From the NCBI GenBank assembly GCA_035310985.1, contig DATGDH010000058.1, forward strand, positions 1 to 64,000: DNA of 64,000 nt, written 5' to 3'. Numbering within the stretch: the stretch's first letter is position 1; every line of letters begins with the position of its first letter. The notes beneath the pieces were generated by a model. It saw only the letters and a program-made list of their open reading frames with translations, was not told the origin of the DNA and searched no databases. A program made the translations under genes and the position numbers. This stretch comes from DAHVFK01 sp035310985 (GTDB taxonomy: Bacteria > Pseudomonadota > Gammaproteobacteria > Burkholderiales > SG8-39). Positions 35,104 through 43,810 of this stretch are shown here, one piece after another.

Positions 35104-35123
35104 CCTCCTCCGTCTGACGCGGA

Positions 35124-36128
35124 TTAGCCAGTGCGCTTGCGGCGACCGAGGCCGAGTCCGGCTAGACCGATGCCTAGAAGGGCGAGCGTGGCGGGTTCCG
35201 GGACAGTATTCGTTCCGCCAGCTCCGATGAGAGGCGCGACGTCGTCCAAATTAGCTTGGAAGAAGTTGTCCGAAGAGAAGTTGTTTACGTCGCCGACCAG
35301 ACTGGTCGTGCTGTAATCCATAAACAAGAATTGCCCGTTGTTGCTAGCCCAAAAAATGTGCCCAAGCCCATCCACGGCGCCTTGGTCAAACACGTTCCCG
35401 CCCTGTCCGCCAGCAAACGTAGCAGTGCTGACGATTGCGTGTGTCGAGGGGTCGATTTGCGTGATCTGATTGCCGCCCCCGAGAATCAAATCGCCAGAGA
35501 ATGGGTCATACACCATTCCATGTGCCGCTACGACACCGCTCATCAGCACGGTGGCTATACCTGTTGTTAGGTTGATGGATCCAAAATCGCCGGTTCCCGC
35601 TGCTCCGGCATCAGTGAAAAACACGCCGTTGGAAGGCGTAAACGCTAGGCTTGTAATGTTTATTGCGGCGCCTGATGCCAAAGTGGTGGTTAGCACGGTT
35701 CCGGCCCCGCCAAAAGGATTGATCGGCACGGAGGACAACGCGCCCGGGATGCCACTTGCCCACACAACGTTTTGGCTGGGGTCGACGGCCAAGTGGAATG
35801 CGGCTACCCCAGGGGTCGCGCTTGTGAACGCGCCAGTACTAGGATTGACCTGATAAACCGCATTGCCCTGCCCGCCAATAAGCAGGTAGCCATTGTTGGG
35901 ATTGCCAACGATACCGTCGGCGCCCGGGGTCGTGGTAATTACGCTGGGCGCAGTCAGCGAAAAGGTACCGTTGCCCGCCGTTCCATTGCCGGTATAAGTG
36001 CCGACCGTGGATTGAATTTGATGGTTTGAGAAATTGGTGAAATACAGTGTGTCCGACACTGGCCCGGCGTACGCGCTGGCAGTCGCTAAGCCCAGGCCAA
36101 GCAAACTCAACCGCGATATCTTTGTCAT
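35124..36128 (-). CDS. PEP-CTERM sorting domain protein, repeat-rich
   Basis: A 334-residue exported protein. The signal peptide (MTKISRLSLLGLGLATASAY) is followed by a Gly/Thr/Asn-rich body with repeated strand-turn units such as NNGYLLIGGQGNAVYQVNPS, suggesting a beta-propeller-like fold. It ends in the sorting signal VPEPATLALLGIGLAGLGLG followed by RRKRTG. Such proteins are processed by an exosortase and often belong to exopolysaccharide or biofilm systems. No exosortase is encoded in this window. GGAGAGGGGG precedes the start. GC content is lower than in the flanks. Confidence 0.9.
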   Translation of the reverse strand: MTKISRLSLLGLGLATASAYAGPVSDTLYFTNFSNHQIQSTVGTYTGNGTAGNGTFSLTAPSVITTTPGADGIVGNPNNGYLLIGGQGNAVYQVNPSTGAFTSATPGVAAFHLAVDPSQNVVWASGIPGALSSVPINPFGGAGTVLTTTLASGAAINITSLAFTPSNGVFFTDAGAAGTGDFGSINLTTGIATVLMSGVVAAHGMVYDPFSGDLILGGGNQITQIDPSTHAIVSTATFAGGQGGNVFDQGAVDGLGHIFWASNNGQFLFMDYSTTSLVGDVNNFSSDNFFQANLDDVAPLIGAGGTNTVPEPATLALLGIGLAGLGLGRRKRTG

Positions 36129-36557
36129 TCCCCCTCTCCTCGATCAGACGTTTTTAGGCCGCCGCCCCAAGCGGTCATATCTGTAAGTCTCTACGTAGAC
36201 CATCAGATAGGCGCTGGTCGAGCATTTTCCGTGCCTCAATAACATATTTCAAACATTCATAGGCTTAGCGGCAGATTTAACGGGACCAAGGAGTCCGATG
36301 TAAAGCCGACCGACACTAGGCGGCGCACTGGTGGATTCTCATAGCCATTCAGGCTGTGCGTCGAGGTTCCGTGGACGCTCATCCGCCGGACAGATGCACG
36401 TCGCTCAGCCATTCAGTGACTGAAGTCGGCGGCGTCCAAGTGCGCGGCGCTAAGGCGCGAGCATTGCTGCGGTGTCAGTCCAAGCCGCGCACCAACAATT
36501 CACGCGTAGCACCGCCAACGATCAGCGTTCATGTTGTATGTGCCGGCACGCGACCGC
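36129..36557. other. Gene-free stretch upstream of the PEP-CTERM gene
   Basis: It holds the promoter region of the PEP-CTERM gene, but no clear -35/-10 pair could be fixed. A plus-strand frame at 36356-36745 is rich in Ser, Pro and Arg, has no ribosome-binding site and runs through the repeat copy, so it is not called as a gene. Confidence 0.35.
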
Positions 36558-36645
36558 CTACGACGGCGTGCACCTATGATGTGAGCGGTTCCGCATCCTC
36601 GTCATTGACGCCTGCGGCTGCTGGGAGCGCGGTGCAGGGTGCGAC
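36558..36645 (+). repeat. 88-base direct repeat, copy 2
   Basis: The partner of 34921-35008 (76 of 88 identical). In the corresponding frame the peptide YDGVHL is interrupted by TGA and continues CERFRILVIDACGCWERGAG. Both copies flank the PEP-CTERM gene in the same orientation. Confidence 0.65.
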
Positions 36646-37021
36646 GAGCGGGAGCTGTGATCGGCGAGACCACGCTGCGGTCAATCACGCGTCCGCGCTG
36701 CCCGCTCAGCAGCAGATGATGGTGGTGCGGTCCTTCACGAGCTGATCTTGCCCACGCGGCGCCTCAGCGGCGAGCGGCTCGTCGAAGTGTAAGCATTGAT
36801 CACCGCGGCAAGTAGTTCCTTCTGGCCCACGGCGCGGAGCCGGCACCATCGGCCCATCGATTAAGGGTCGCATTCCCGTGCAGCACGTCCGAAAACTTGT
36901 CGCGGCGACAAGCCGTCGGCTTCAGCATCGCTTGCCGGAACGGGGAGTGCGGTGCGCCTGGTGCTGGTGTTACCCCGGCGGTCGGCACCTTCTGCTGGGC
37001 CGCGGTAACTCTTTGAGTTCT
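36646..37021. other. Gene-free stretch before tRNA-Asn
   Basis: The bases between the second repeat copy and the tRNA gene hold no credible reading frame on either strand. No integrase gene or fragment was recognised, although this is where one would be expected in an element inserted at the tRNA. Confidence 0.35.
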
Positions 37022-37097
37022 TGGCTCCCCGACCAGGGCTCGAACCTGGGACCTGCGGATTAACAGTCCGTCGCTCTACCGACTGAGCTATCGGGGA
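37022..37097 (-). tRNA. tRNA-Asn (GTT)
   Basis: The 76-base gene on the minus strand starts TCCCCGATAGCTCAGTCGG and ends in TCGGGGA-G-CCA, with the CCA encoded. The acceptor stem pairs TCCCCGA with TCGGGGA. The anticodon arm contains GGACTGTTAATCC, anticodon GTT, and the T-arm contains GGTTCGAGCC. All four arms are complete. The 3' two-thirds is repeated in decayed form at 26943-27006, so this tRNA is a likely insertion site for the region between. Confidence 0.96.
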
Positions 37098-37113
37098 TCT
37101 GGGAAAGCCGCGT

Positions 37114-37142
37114 ATTTTATGGATTTCCGCCTGGCTAAGCAA
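37114..37142 (-). promoter_or_regulatory. Promoter of tRNA-Asn
   Basis: On the minus strand, TTGCTT (37142-37137) and TAAAAT (37119-37114) are 17 bases apart. The -10 element lies 16 bases before the tRNA 5' end, the right distance for transcription to begin just upstream of the tRNA. Confidence 0.6.
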
Positions 37143-37146
37143 TTGA

Positions 37147-38493
37147 ATGTCCGGAATTAGTCGCATCACCCGCGGCAAGTGGTCCTGGCTTGCGGCGGTC
37201 GCGAGCGTGGTGCTAGCGCTTGCGCTGGCGGCGCCGTACGTCGTGCCGATGGACGGCTATATCCCCGAAGTGATGGACGCGGCAGCGCGGCGCATCGGCC
37301 AACCGGTGACGCTGCAGGACATGCGCCTGCACATCCTGCCGACCCCGCGCGTGGCGCTCTACGGGATCAAGGTCGGCAGGGGCGCGCCGCTCTCGATCGA
37401 CGAGCTGCGCGTGGTGCCGGAGCTCACTTCGCTGGTCGGCGACCACATCGTGATCCGTCTGCTACGCGCCGACGGCGTGCGCGTACGCCAAGCGGCGCTC
37501 GCCATGCTCGACCGCATGCCGAAGTCGAGCCAGGGCGGGGCACGGGTGAGCATCCGGCACATCGACCTGCGCAACGTGAGTTTCGACTACCGGATCCTGA
37601 GCGTCCCGCCCTTCAATCTGCGCGTCGCGCTCGGGCCCGACTACGCGCCACAGCGCGCGACCTTGCGCACGGTGGACGATGCGCTCGAGGCGCGTCTCGA
37701 GCCGGGGGACGACGGCGCAGCGCGCGTCGCGCTCGCGAGTCACGGCTGGCGCCTGCCGCTGCGCATCGCACCGCTCGCTTTCGAATCGCTCGAGGCGAGC
37801 GGCACGCTGAAGGGCGGGCGCCTCGCGCTGCCGAAGGTGACCGGGCGGCTGTACGGCGGCACGCTCGTGGGCAGCTTCTTCCTCGACTGGTCGAGGGAGT
37901 GGCGCCTGGGCGGAAGGGCCGACGTCGTGCGCGTCCAACTCGTGCCGCTGCTCAAGGACCTCGGCAAGCCGGCCAGGATGAGCGGCCAGCTGAACGCGCG
38001 CGCGGTGTTCTCCGCCCGCGCGCGAGCCGCCGCACAGCTCGGCGACGCGCTCGTGCTCGACGCGCCGGCGGCGGTGAAGAGCGGCACCTGGCATGGCGTC
38101 GACCTGGCGCGCGTTGCGGAAATGCCGCTCGCCAATTTGTCCGAGGGCGGCGAGACGCCGTTCGAGACGCTGCGCGCGATCGTCGCGCTGCGCGGCAAGG
38201 CGCTGCGCCTGTACGACATTTGCGCACGCTCGCCCAGCCTGGTGGCGGGCGGGCACGCCGAGATCGCCGCCGACGAGGCGCTCAGCGGCCTGCTCGACGT
38301 GTCGGCGGCGAAGACCGGCGGGATCGTCGGCGTTCCGCTCGCGCTCGGCGGCACGCTGTCGGAGCCTTCGGTCGGCCTGACCACCGGTGCGAAGATCGGC
38401 GCGCTCATCGGCACGCTCGTGCTGCCCGGGGTCGGCACCACGCTCGGTGCTACCGCCGGGGCGAAGCTCGATTCGGTGTCGGCCTGTAAGTAG
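37147..38493 (+). CDS. AsmA-like membrane-anchored protein
   Basis: A 448-residue protein with an N-terminal anchor (WSWLAAVASVVLALALAAPY), then DGYIPEVMDAAARRIGQPVT and LHILPTPRVALYGIKVGRGA, typical openings of AsmA-family proteins. The middle is strand-rich, and the C-terminal GVPLALGGTLSEPSVGLTTG is the usual AsmA ending. AsmA-like proteins bridge inner and outer membranes or influence lipid transfer. It is shorter than classical AsmA (about 600 residues). It converges on the aminotransferase gene with 15 bases between the stops. Confidence 0.78.
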   Translation: MSGISRITRGKWSWLAAVASVVLALALAAPYVVPMDGYIPEVMDAAARRIGQPVTLQDMRLHILPTPRVALYGIKVGRGAPLSIDELRVVPELTSLVGDHIVIRLLRADGVRVRQAALAMLDRMPKSSQGGARVSIRHIDLRNVSFDYRILSVPPFNLRVALGPDYAPQRATLRTVDDALEARLEPGDDGAARVALASHGWRLPLRIAPLAFESLEASGTLKGGRLALPKVTGRLYGGTLVGSFFLDWSREWRLGGRADVVRVQLVPLLKDLGKPARMSGQLNARAVFSARARAAAQLGDALVLDAPAAVKSGTWHGVDLARVAEMPLANLSEGGETPFETLRAIVALRGKALRLYDICARSPSLVAGGHAEIAADEALSGLLDVSAAKTGGIVGVPLALGGTLSEPSVGLTTGAKIGALIGTLVLPGVGTTLGATAGAKLDSVSACK

Positions 38494-38508
38494 AGCCGGC
38501 GGCGCGGC

Positions 38509-39705
38509 CTAGATCACCTTCGCGATCGCGTCCGCGACGTAGTCGATGTTCTTGGAATTGAGTGCGGCGACGCAGATGCGTCCCGTGTCGATCGCGTAGA
38601 TCGAGAATTCGGCGCGCAGGCGCGCGACCTGCTCCTTGTTCAGCCCGGAGTAGGAGAACATTCCGCGCTGCGCGAGGACAAAGCCGAAGTCTGCCTTCGG
38701 TGCGCGCGACTTGATCTTTTCGACCAGCGCCTTGCGCATCGCCTTGATGCGCTCGCGCATGCCGGCGAGCTCCTTCTCCCACAGCGCGCGCAGCTCGGGC
38801 GTGGCGAGGACGGTGGCGACGATCTGGCCGCCGTGCGTCGGCGGGTTGGAGTAGTTCGTGCGCACGACGCGCTTCAGCTGCGAGAGCACGCGCGCCGCCT
38901 CGTCGGCGCTCTCGGTGAGCGCGCTGAACGCGCCGACCCGCTCGCCGTACAGCGAAAAAGACTTCGAGAACGAGCTCGAGACGAATACCGGCGCGTAGGC
39001 GCCCGCGAACAGCCGCACCGCGTAGCCGTCGGAGTCGATGCCTTCGGCGAAGCCCTGGTAGGCAAGATCGAGGAACGGTACGAGGCGCCGCCGCTGCACG
39101 ATGTCCAACACGGTGCGCCATTGCGCCTCGTTCAGATCGACGCCGGTCGGGTTGTGGCAGCAGGCGTGCAGCACCACGATGGAGCCCGCCGCCAGCTTCT
39201 CCAGCGCGGCGCGCATGCCCTCGAAATCGAGGCCGTGCGTCTTCGCGTCATAGTACGGATAGGCATTGACCTTGAAGCCGGCAGCCTCGAACAGCGCGCG
39301 GTGGTTCTCCCAGCTCGGTTCGCTGATCCAGACCTGCGCCTTGGCATCGAGCAGACGCAGGAAGTCCGCGCCGATCTTGAGCCCGCCGGTGCCGCCGAGC
39401 GCCTGCACGGTCACGATGCGTCCGCTCGCCGCGAGCTCGGCGCCGAACACCAGCTGCATGACCGCGCGGTCGTAGGCCTGCAGCCCGTCGATCGGCAGGT
39501 AGCTGTGTGGGGGCGCGGCCTCGACGCGCGCGCGCTCGGCGCGCCGCACGCACTCTAGCAGCGGCACCTTGCCGTCGTCGTCGTAGTACACCCCGACGCC
39601 GAGATTGACCTTCCTGGGATTCTGGTCGGCGACGTAGGCTTCGGTGACGCCAAGGATCGGGTCGCGCGGCGCCATCGGCACGGTCGCGAGGATGGATGCG
39701 CTCAT
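38509..39705 (-). CDS. tyrB: Aromatic amino acid/aspartate aminotransferase
   Basis: A 398-residue class I PLP aminotransferase. The pyridoxal lysine is in SSSFSKSFSLYGERVG (near residue 250). LHACCHNPTGVDL carries the conserved Asn-Pro pair, and RTNYSNPPTHGG and FSYSGLN support the AspC/TyrB subgroup. It swaps amino groups between aspartate or aromatic amino acids and 2-oxoglutarate. The start at 39705 gives the usual N-terminus (MSASILATVPMAPRDPIL); an ATG at 39732 is in frame. It is divergent from uvrB. Aspartate and aromatic specificity cannot be separated here. Confidence 0.9.
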   Translation of the reverse strand: MSASILATVPMAPRDPILGVTEAYVADQNPRKVNLGVGVYYDDDGKVPLLECVRRAERARVEAAPPHSYLPIDGLQAYDRAVMQLVFGAELAASGRIVTVQALGGTGGLKIGADFLRLLDAKAQVWISEPSWENHRALFEAAGFKVNAYPYYDAKTHGLDFEGMRAALEKLAAGSIVVLHACCHNPTGVDLNEAQWRTVLDIVQRRRLVPFLDLAYQGFAEGIDSDGYAVRLFAGAYAPVFVSSSFSKSFSLYGERVGAFSALTESADEAARVLSQLKRVVRTNYSNPPTHGGQIVATVLATPELRALWEKELAGMRERIKAMRKALVEKIKSRAPKADFGFVLAQRGMFSYSGLNKEQVARLRAEFSIYAIDTGRICVAALNSKNIDYVADAIAKVI

Positions 39706-39788
39706 GGCTGAGGAGGTGAGAGTCACGCGCATATTCTACCGGGCGCGCCGCTGTGGGAAAATATCTGCTTTGTCCGAGACCCGAACGC

Positions 39789-41822
39789 ATGGCGAAGGAG
39801 TCGTCCCCGCAAACCCCCTTCAAGCTGCACCGTGCCTACGCGCCGGCCGGCGACCAGCCGGAGGCGATCGACAAGCTGGCCGAGGGCATCGAGGACGGAC
39901 TCGCCTTCCAGACGCTGCTCGGCGTCACCGGCTCGGGCAAGACCTACACCATGGCCAACGTCATCGCCCGACTCGGGCGGCCGGCGATGGTGCTCGCACC
40001 GAACAAGACGCTCGCCGCCCAGCTCTACTCGGAGTTCCGCGACTTCTTTCCCGAGAACGCAGTCGAGTACTTCGTTTCGTACTACGACTACTACCAGCCC
40101 GAGGCCTACGTTCCGTCGCGCGATCTCTACATCGAGAAGGACTCGTCGATCAACGAGCACATCGAGCAGATGCGCCTGTCGGCCACCAAGTCGCTCATGG
40201 AGCGGCGCGACGTGGTGATCGTGGCGACCGTGTCGGCCATCTATGGCATCGGCGATCCCTCCGAGTACCACGGCATGATCCTGCACCTGCGGCGCGGCGA
40301 GAAGTTGTCGCAGCGCGACGTGCTGGCGCGCCTGGTGGCGATGCAGTACGAGAGGAACGAGCTCGACTTCCGCCGCGGCACCTTCCGCGTGCGCGGCGAC
40401 GTGATCGACGTGTTCCCGGCCGAGCACGCCGAGCACGCCGTGCGGATTTGCCTCTTCGACGACGAGATCGAGGAGTTGCAGGTGTTCGACCCGCTCACCG
40501 GGCAGGTGCTGCATCCGATGGCGCGCTTCACGGTCTATCCGTCGAGCCACTACGTGACGCCGCGCGAGACCACGCTGCGTGCCATCGAGGCGATCAAGGT
40601 CGAGCTGCGCGGGCGCATCGAATTCTTCCACACGGCGGGCAAGCTGGTCGAGGCGCAGAGGATCGAGCAGCGCACGCGCTTCGACCTGGAGATGCTCGCC
40701 GAGCTGGGTTTCTGCAAGGGCATCGAGAACTACTCGCGCCACCTTTCCGGCCGCAAGCCGGGCGAGCCGCCGCCGACGCTGATCGACTATCTGCCGTCCG
40801 ACGCGCTGATGTTCATCGACGAGAGCCACGTCACGATCGGGCAGCTCGGCGGCATGTACCGCGGCGACCGCTCACGCAAGGAGAACCTGGTCGAGTACGG
40901 CTTTCGCCTTCCCTCGGCGCTCGACAACCGCCCCTTGCGCTTCGACGAGTTCGAGAAGGTGGTGCGCCAGACAGTGTTCGTCTCGGCGACGCCGGCCGAC
41001 TACGAGGCGCAGAAGTCCGCCCAGGTGGTCGAGCAGGTGGTGCGCCCGACGGGCCTGGTCGACCCGACGGTCGAGGTGCGGCCGGCGAGCAGCCAGGTGG
41101 ACGACCTGCTCTCGGAGATCCACCAGCGGGTGGCGAAGAACGAGCGCGTGCTGGTCACCACGCTCACCAAGCGCATGGCCGAGGAGCTGACCGAATACCT
41201 GTCGGAGCACGGCGTCAAGGTGCGTTACCTGCACTCGGAGGTGGACACGGTCGAGCGCGTGGAGATCATCCGCGACCTGCGCCTGGGCGAGTTCGACGTG
41301 CTGGTGGGCATCAACCTGCTGCGCGAGGGCCTCGATTTGCCCGAGGTGTCGCTGGTCGCAATCCTGGACGCTGACAAGGAGGGCTTCCTGCGCTCGGAAC
41401 GCTCGCTCATCCAGACCATCGGGCGCGCGGCGCGTCATATAAATGGGGCTGCCATCCTGTACGCGGACGTCGTGACCGATTCGATGCGGCGCGCGATCGG
41501 CGAGACCGAGCGCCGGCGGCGCAAGCAGGTCGAGTTCAATCGCGCGCACGGCATCACGCCGAAGGGCATCACCAAGCGCATCAAGGACCTGATCGATGGC
41601 GTGTACGACGCCGAGCAGGCCCAGGCGCAGCTCACGGTGGCGCAGGACGAGGCGCGCTACGAGGCGATGAGCGAGAAGCAGGTCGCGCGCGAGATCAAGC
41701 AGCTCGAGAAGAAGATGCTCGAGCACGCGCGTAACCTCGAGTTCGAGCAGGCGGCCAAGCTGCGCGACCGGCTCGCCGAGGTGAAGAAGCGGGTGTTCGG
41801 CGTCGCGCTCGCCTCGGAGTGA
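39789..41822 (+). CDS. uvrB: UvrABC excision nuclease subunit B
   Basis: A 677-residue DNA repair helicase-like protein. Walker A is GVTGSGKTYTMAN (near residue 47), and the beta-hairpin region YYDYYQPEAYVPSRD that is inserted between DNA strands is intact. Helicase motifs include FIDESHVT and GINLLREGLDLPEV, with a UVR domain at the C-terminus (about 640-675). UvrB verifies damage with UvrA and recruits UvrC. The ATG at 39789 fits relatives (MAKESSPQTPFKLHRAY); a GTG at 39753 is an alternative. No LexA box was seen upstream. Confidence 0.97.
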   Translation: MAKESSPQTPFKLHRAYAPAGDQPEAIDKLAEGIEDGLAFQTLLGVTGSGKTYTMANVIARLGRPAMVLAPNKTLAAQLYSEFRDFFPENAVEYFVSYYDYYQPEAYVPSRDLYIEKDSSINEHIEQMRLSATKSLMERRDVVIVATVSAIYGIGDPSEYHGMILHLRRGEKLSQRDVLARLVAMQYERNELDFRRGTFRVRGDVIDVFPAEHAEHAVRICLFDDEIEELQVFDPLTGQVLHPMARFTVYPSSHYVTPRETTLRAIEAIKVELRGRIEFFHTAGKLVEAQRIEQRTRFDLEMLAELGFCKGIENYSRHLSGRKPGEPPPTLIDYLPSDALMFIDESHVTIGQLGGMYRGDRSRKENLVEYGFRLPSALDNRPLRFDEFEKVVRQTVFVSATPADYEAQKSAQVVEQVVRPTGLVDPTVEVRPASSQVDDLLSEIHQRVAKNERVLVTTLTKRMAEELTEYLSEHGVKVRYLHSEVDTVERVEIIRDLRLGEFDVLVGINLLREGLDLPEVSLVAILDADKEGFLRSERSLIQTIGRAARHINGAAILYADVVTDSMRRAIGETERRRRKQVEFNRAHGITPKGITKRIKDLIDGVYDAEQAQAQLTVAQDEARYEAMSEKQVAREIKQLEKKMLEHARNLEFEQAAKLRDRLAEVKKRVFGVALASE

Positions 41823-41840
41823 GCGCGCAGTACGCTTCGC

Positions 41841-42482
41841 CTACGGCGCCGGCCGGCGCGTCCAGGTCGGACGGAAGTCGTCCGTGAGGTGGTAAACCAG
41901 CGCCTGCACCATTTCCTCGCGCGGATCCGACGAGCTCGTCGTGGCGCTCACGCCGTACTGAGAAACGCTTACGTGGCTGATCTGCCGCTTCGCCCAGGAC
42001 GAGCTGCTCCACACGCTGGCGCCGCTCGCGGTCAGCAGCAGCCTGCTCGACATGTCGGCCCTGATCTCGGAGCGCACGTCGCCCTGGAGCCTGGCGAGGT
42101 CGGCGAGGTTGACGTCGGTGCGCGGCTGGGAATAGACGATTTCGCCGAGGAACACCGCGTCCACGTGATACCTGGCGCCGATCTTCCTCAGCGTGTTCGC
42201 GTCGAACTGCTCGCCGCCCACCGCGGCCAGCACGGCCTGGCGGCTTCCCAGCTCGAGGAAGGGCGTGCCCGGTTGTGCCGCCTGGACCTGTTCCTGGAAT
42301 CGGCGCGTGGCGAGGGCGTTGACGGCGGGATCGGCGTTTGAGGCGAACTCGACCAGGCCGAGCGCTTGATAGTGCCCCAGATCCATGCGCGGCGGAACAT
42401 CCACGCGCACGGTCCTGCCCCCGCCGCATCCCCACAGCAGCGCGAGCGAAAGCAGCAACGCGAAACCGGCGTACCTGCGCAT
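41841..42482 (-). CDS. Uncharacterised outer-membrane-type lipoprotein
   Basis: A 213-residue lipoprotein: MRRYAGFALLLSLALLWGCG with a lipobox ending at Cys19. The mature part begins with a Gly-rich linker and a YQALGLVEF strand, then alternates helices and strands with ATRRFQEQVQAAQPGT and VDAVFLGEIVYSQP, the pattern of CsgG/TolB-N-like lipoproteins. The C-terminal part is Ser-rich (TTSSSDPREEM). GGAGG precedes the start at 42482. It converges on uvrB. I do not recognise a named family. Confidence 0.7.
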   Translation of the reverse strand: MRRYAGFALLLSLALLWGCGGGRTVRVDVPPRMDLGHYQALGLVEFASNADPAVNALATRRFQEQVQAAQPGTPFLELGSRQAVLAAVGGEQFDANTLRKIGARYHVDAVFLGEIVYSQPRTDVNLADLARLQGDVRSEIRADMSSRLLLTASGASVWSSSSWAKRQISHVSVSQYGVSATTSSSDPREEMVQALVYHLTDDFRPTWTRRPAP

Positions 42483-42876
42483 CGGGCGTCCTCCTACTTT
42501 TCGTTTCCCAAGGCGTATCAGGCTACACGAGACCGAGCCGCAGGCACGTGAGATTTGCCCGCTGCGCCAGACGGTGCAAGCAAGTCGCGTGCAGGCCAAT
42601 CGCTACGCGAAGGCGACTGCCAACGTTCCCGGAGGGTTGAATACGGCGCGCCGTCCGTACACCTGAGAATCGATGACGAGCGTCGCGGTCATGGGGCGTG
42701 CGAGCCTCGAGGCAGGAGGGGGGCGCGGTCGCGTTCGGCTAGAAGCGGACACTCGCTGCGCGACCGGGGAGCCGGTGGAAGCAAGAAGCGCAATAACAAC
42801 AAGACAAGGTTCGAAGTGCGGCCTTGTTAATGAAACGTTAATCCGCCCCGTCTAATTTGCGGTTCGTCGATGCTTC
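42483..42876. other. Intergenic region between lipoprotein and cytochrome operons
   Basis: It carries the upstream regions of two divergent genes. No gene was recognised; small frames are Arg-rich noise. The only clear signal is the GTTAAT direct-repeat box at 42826-42842 with a -10-like TCTAAT at 42851-42856, facing the cytochrome genes. Confidence 0.45.
42826..42842 (+). promoter_or_regulatory. PmrA/QseB-type response-regulator box
   Basis: Two perfect GTTAAT hexamers (42826-42831 and 42837-42842) are separated by five bases. This is the spacing of the PmrA/QseB box (CTTAAT-N5-CTTAAT). A -10-like TCTAAT begins nine bases later, so the second hexamer occupies the -35 zone, as in activated OmpR-family promoters. 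The operon downstream encodes an OmpR-type regulator and its kinase, so self-activation is likely. Confidence 0.6.
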
Positions 42877-42888
42877 ATGGAGACGAAC

Positions 42889-43311
42889 ATGCAACTCGAA
42901 ACGCTTCGCATCCGAGCCGGAGTGGCGCTTCTTCTCTTCGCCAGTGCGGCGCTCGCCGCTACGCCGGCCGAGCTTCTAAGGGGCTATGAGACCGCCGCGC
43001 GTGCAGACAACGCCCGTTTTGCGGGCTTTTCCGCCGAGCGCGGCCGGGAGTTGTTCAATGCCCGGCGCGGCGAGTGGAGTTGCGCTTCCTGCCACACCGA
43101 CAATCCCGCTGCCCAGGGCAAGCATGCGAAGACGGCGAAGGTGATTGCGCCGCTCGCCCCGGCGGCCAACGCCGAGCGGTTTACCGATGCGGCTGCGACC
43201 GAGAAATGGTTTCGGCGCAACTGCAACGACGTGCTCGCGCGCGCCTGCACGGCGCAGGAGAAAGGCGACATCCTTCAGTACCTCATCTCGGTGAAGCAGG
43301 AGGCGCGATGA
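42889..43311 (+). CDS. DUF1924 c-type cytochrome (SHP-like)
   Basis: A 140-residue periplasmic cytochrome. A signal peptide (ending LFASAALAA) precedes a domain with one heme site, WSCASCHTD (CxxCH), and the DUF1924 features ELFNARRGEW, KVIAPLAPAANAERFTD and WFRRNCNDV. It resembles the Rhodobacter sphaeroides heme protein SHP, which binds oxygen. The start at 42889 is favoured because a GGAG lies six bases before it; 42877 is in frame. Its stop overlaps the diheme cytochrome gene. The group of three cytochromes may form a membrane electron chain. Confidence 0.83.
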   Translation: MQLETLRIRAGVALLLFASAALAATPAELLRGYETAARADNARFAGFSAERGRELFNARRGEWSCASCHTDNPAAQGKHAKTAKVIAPLAPAANAERFTDAAATEKWFRRNCNDVLARACTAQEKGDILQYLISVKQEAR

Positions 43312-43799
43312 GCAACGCGAGACGATGGGCTTTCGACCTCACGCTCTGGACAATCTCCCTCATCACAGGCCTGTCATTAATCGCGCACGAAGCGATGGCA
43401 GGCGAGAAGCGTATGACCGCCGGCAACGCACGCTACGAGGCCGAATGCGCTAGCTGCCACCTCGCTTATCCGCCGCAGCTCCTGCCCGCGCCCGCCTGGC
43501 GGCGGATCATGGCGGGCCTCGGTAAGCACTTCGGCACCAATGCGACGCTCGACGCAAGCGCGGCGGCGGAAATCGGCAATTTCCTGGACGGCGCAGCGGG
43601 GACCGGCAAGCGGGTCGCGGGGGCGGGCGACAACAGCCTGCGCATCACCCGGACCCCTTGGTTCGAGCGCGAGCACGGAGAGGTCCCGTCGGCCGCCTGG
43701 CGCCGGCCAAGCGTCGGCGGGCCGGGGAACTGCGCCGCCTGCCACACCGCGGCGCCGCAGGGCGATTTCGACGAGCACAACGTGCGAATCCCGCGCTAA
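43308..43799 (+). CDS. Diheme cytochrome c (DHC-like)
   Basis: A 163-residue protein with an N-terminal hydrophobic segment (LTLWTISLITGLSLI) and two heme sites: ECASCHLAY (near residue 47) and NCAACHTAA (near 144). LPAPAWRRIMAGLGKHFG and NEA-type regions fit the DHC family, which partners SHP and a cytochrome b561. The ATG overlaps the upstream stop by four bases. The b-type cytochrome gene follows after 11 bases. Confidence 0.85.
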   Translation: MSNARRWAFDLTLWTISLITGLSLIAHEAMAGEKRMTAGNARYEAECASCHLAYPPQLLPAPAWRRIMAGLGKHFGTNATLDASAAAEIGNFLDGAAGTGKRVAGAGDNSLRITRTPWFEREHGEVPSAAWRRPSVGGPGNCAACHTAAPQGDFDEHNVRIPR

Positions 43800-43810
43800 C
43801 GGAGACCATC

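Noticed and set aside
36356..36745. A 129-residue frame before tRNA-Asn
   Set aside because: No ribosome-binding site, low-complexity Ser/Pro/Arg content, and it crosses the second copy of the direct repeat in a frame different from the one conserved between copies.
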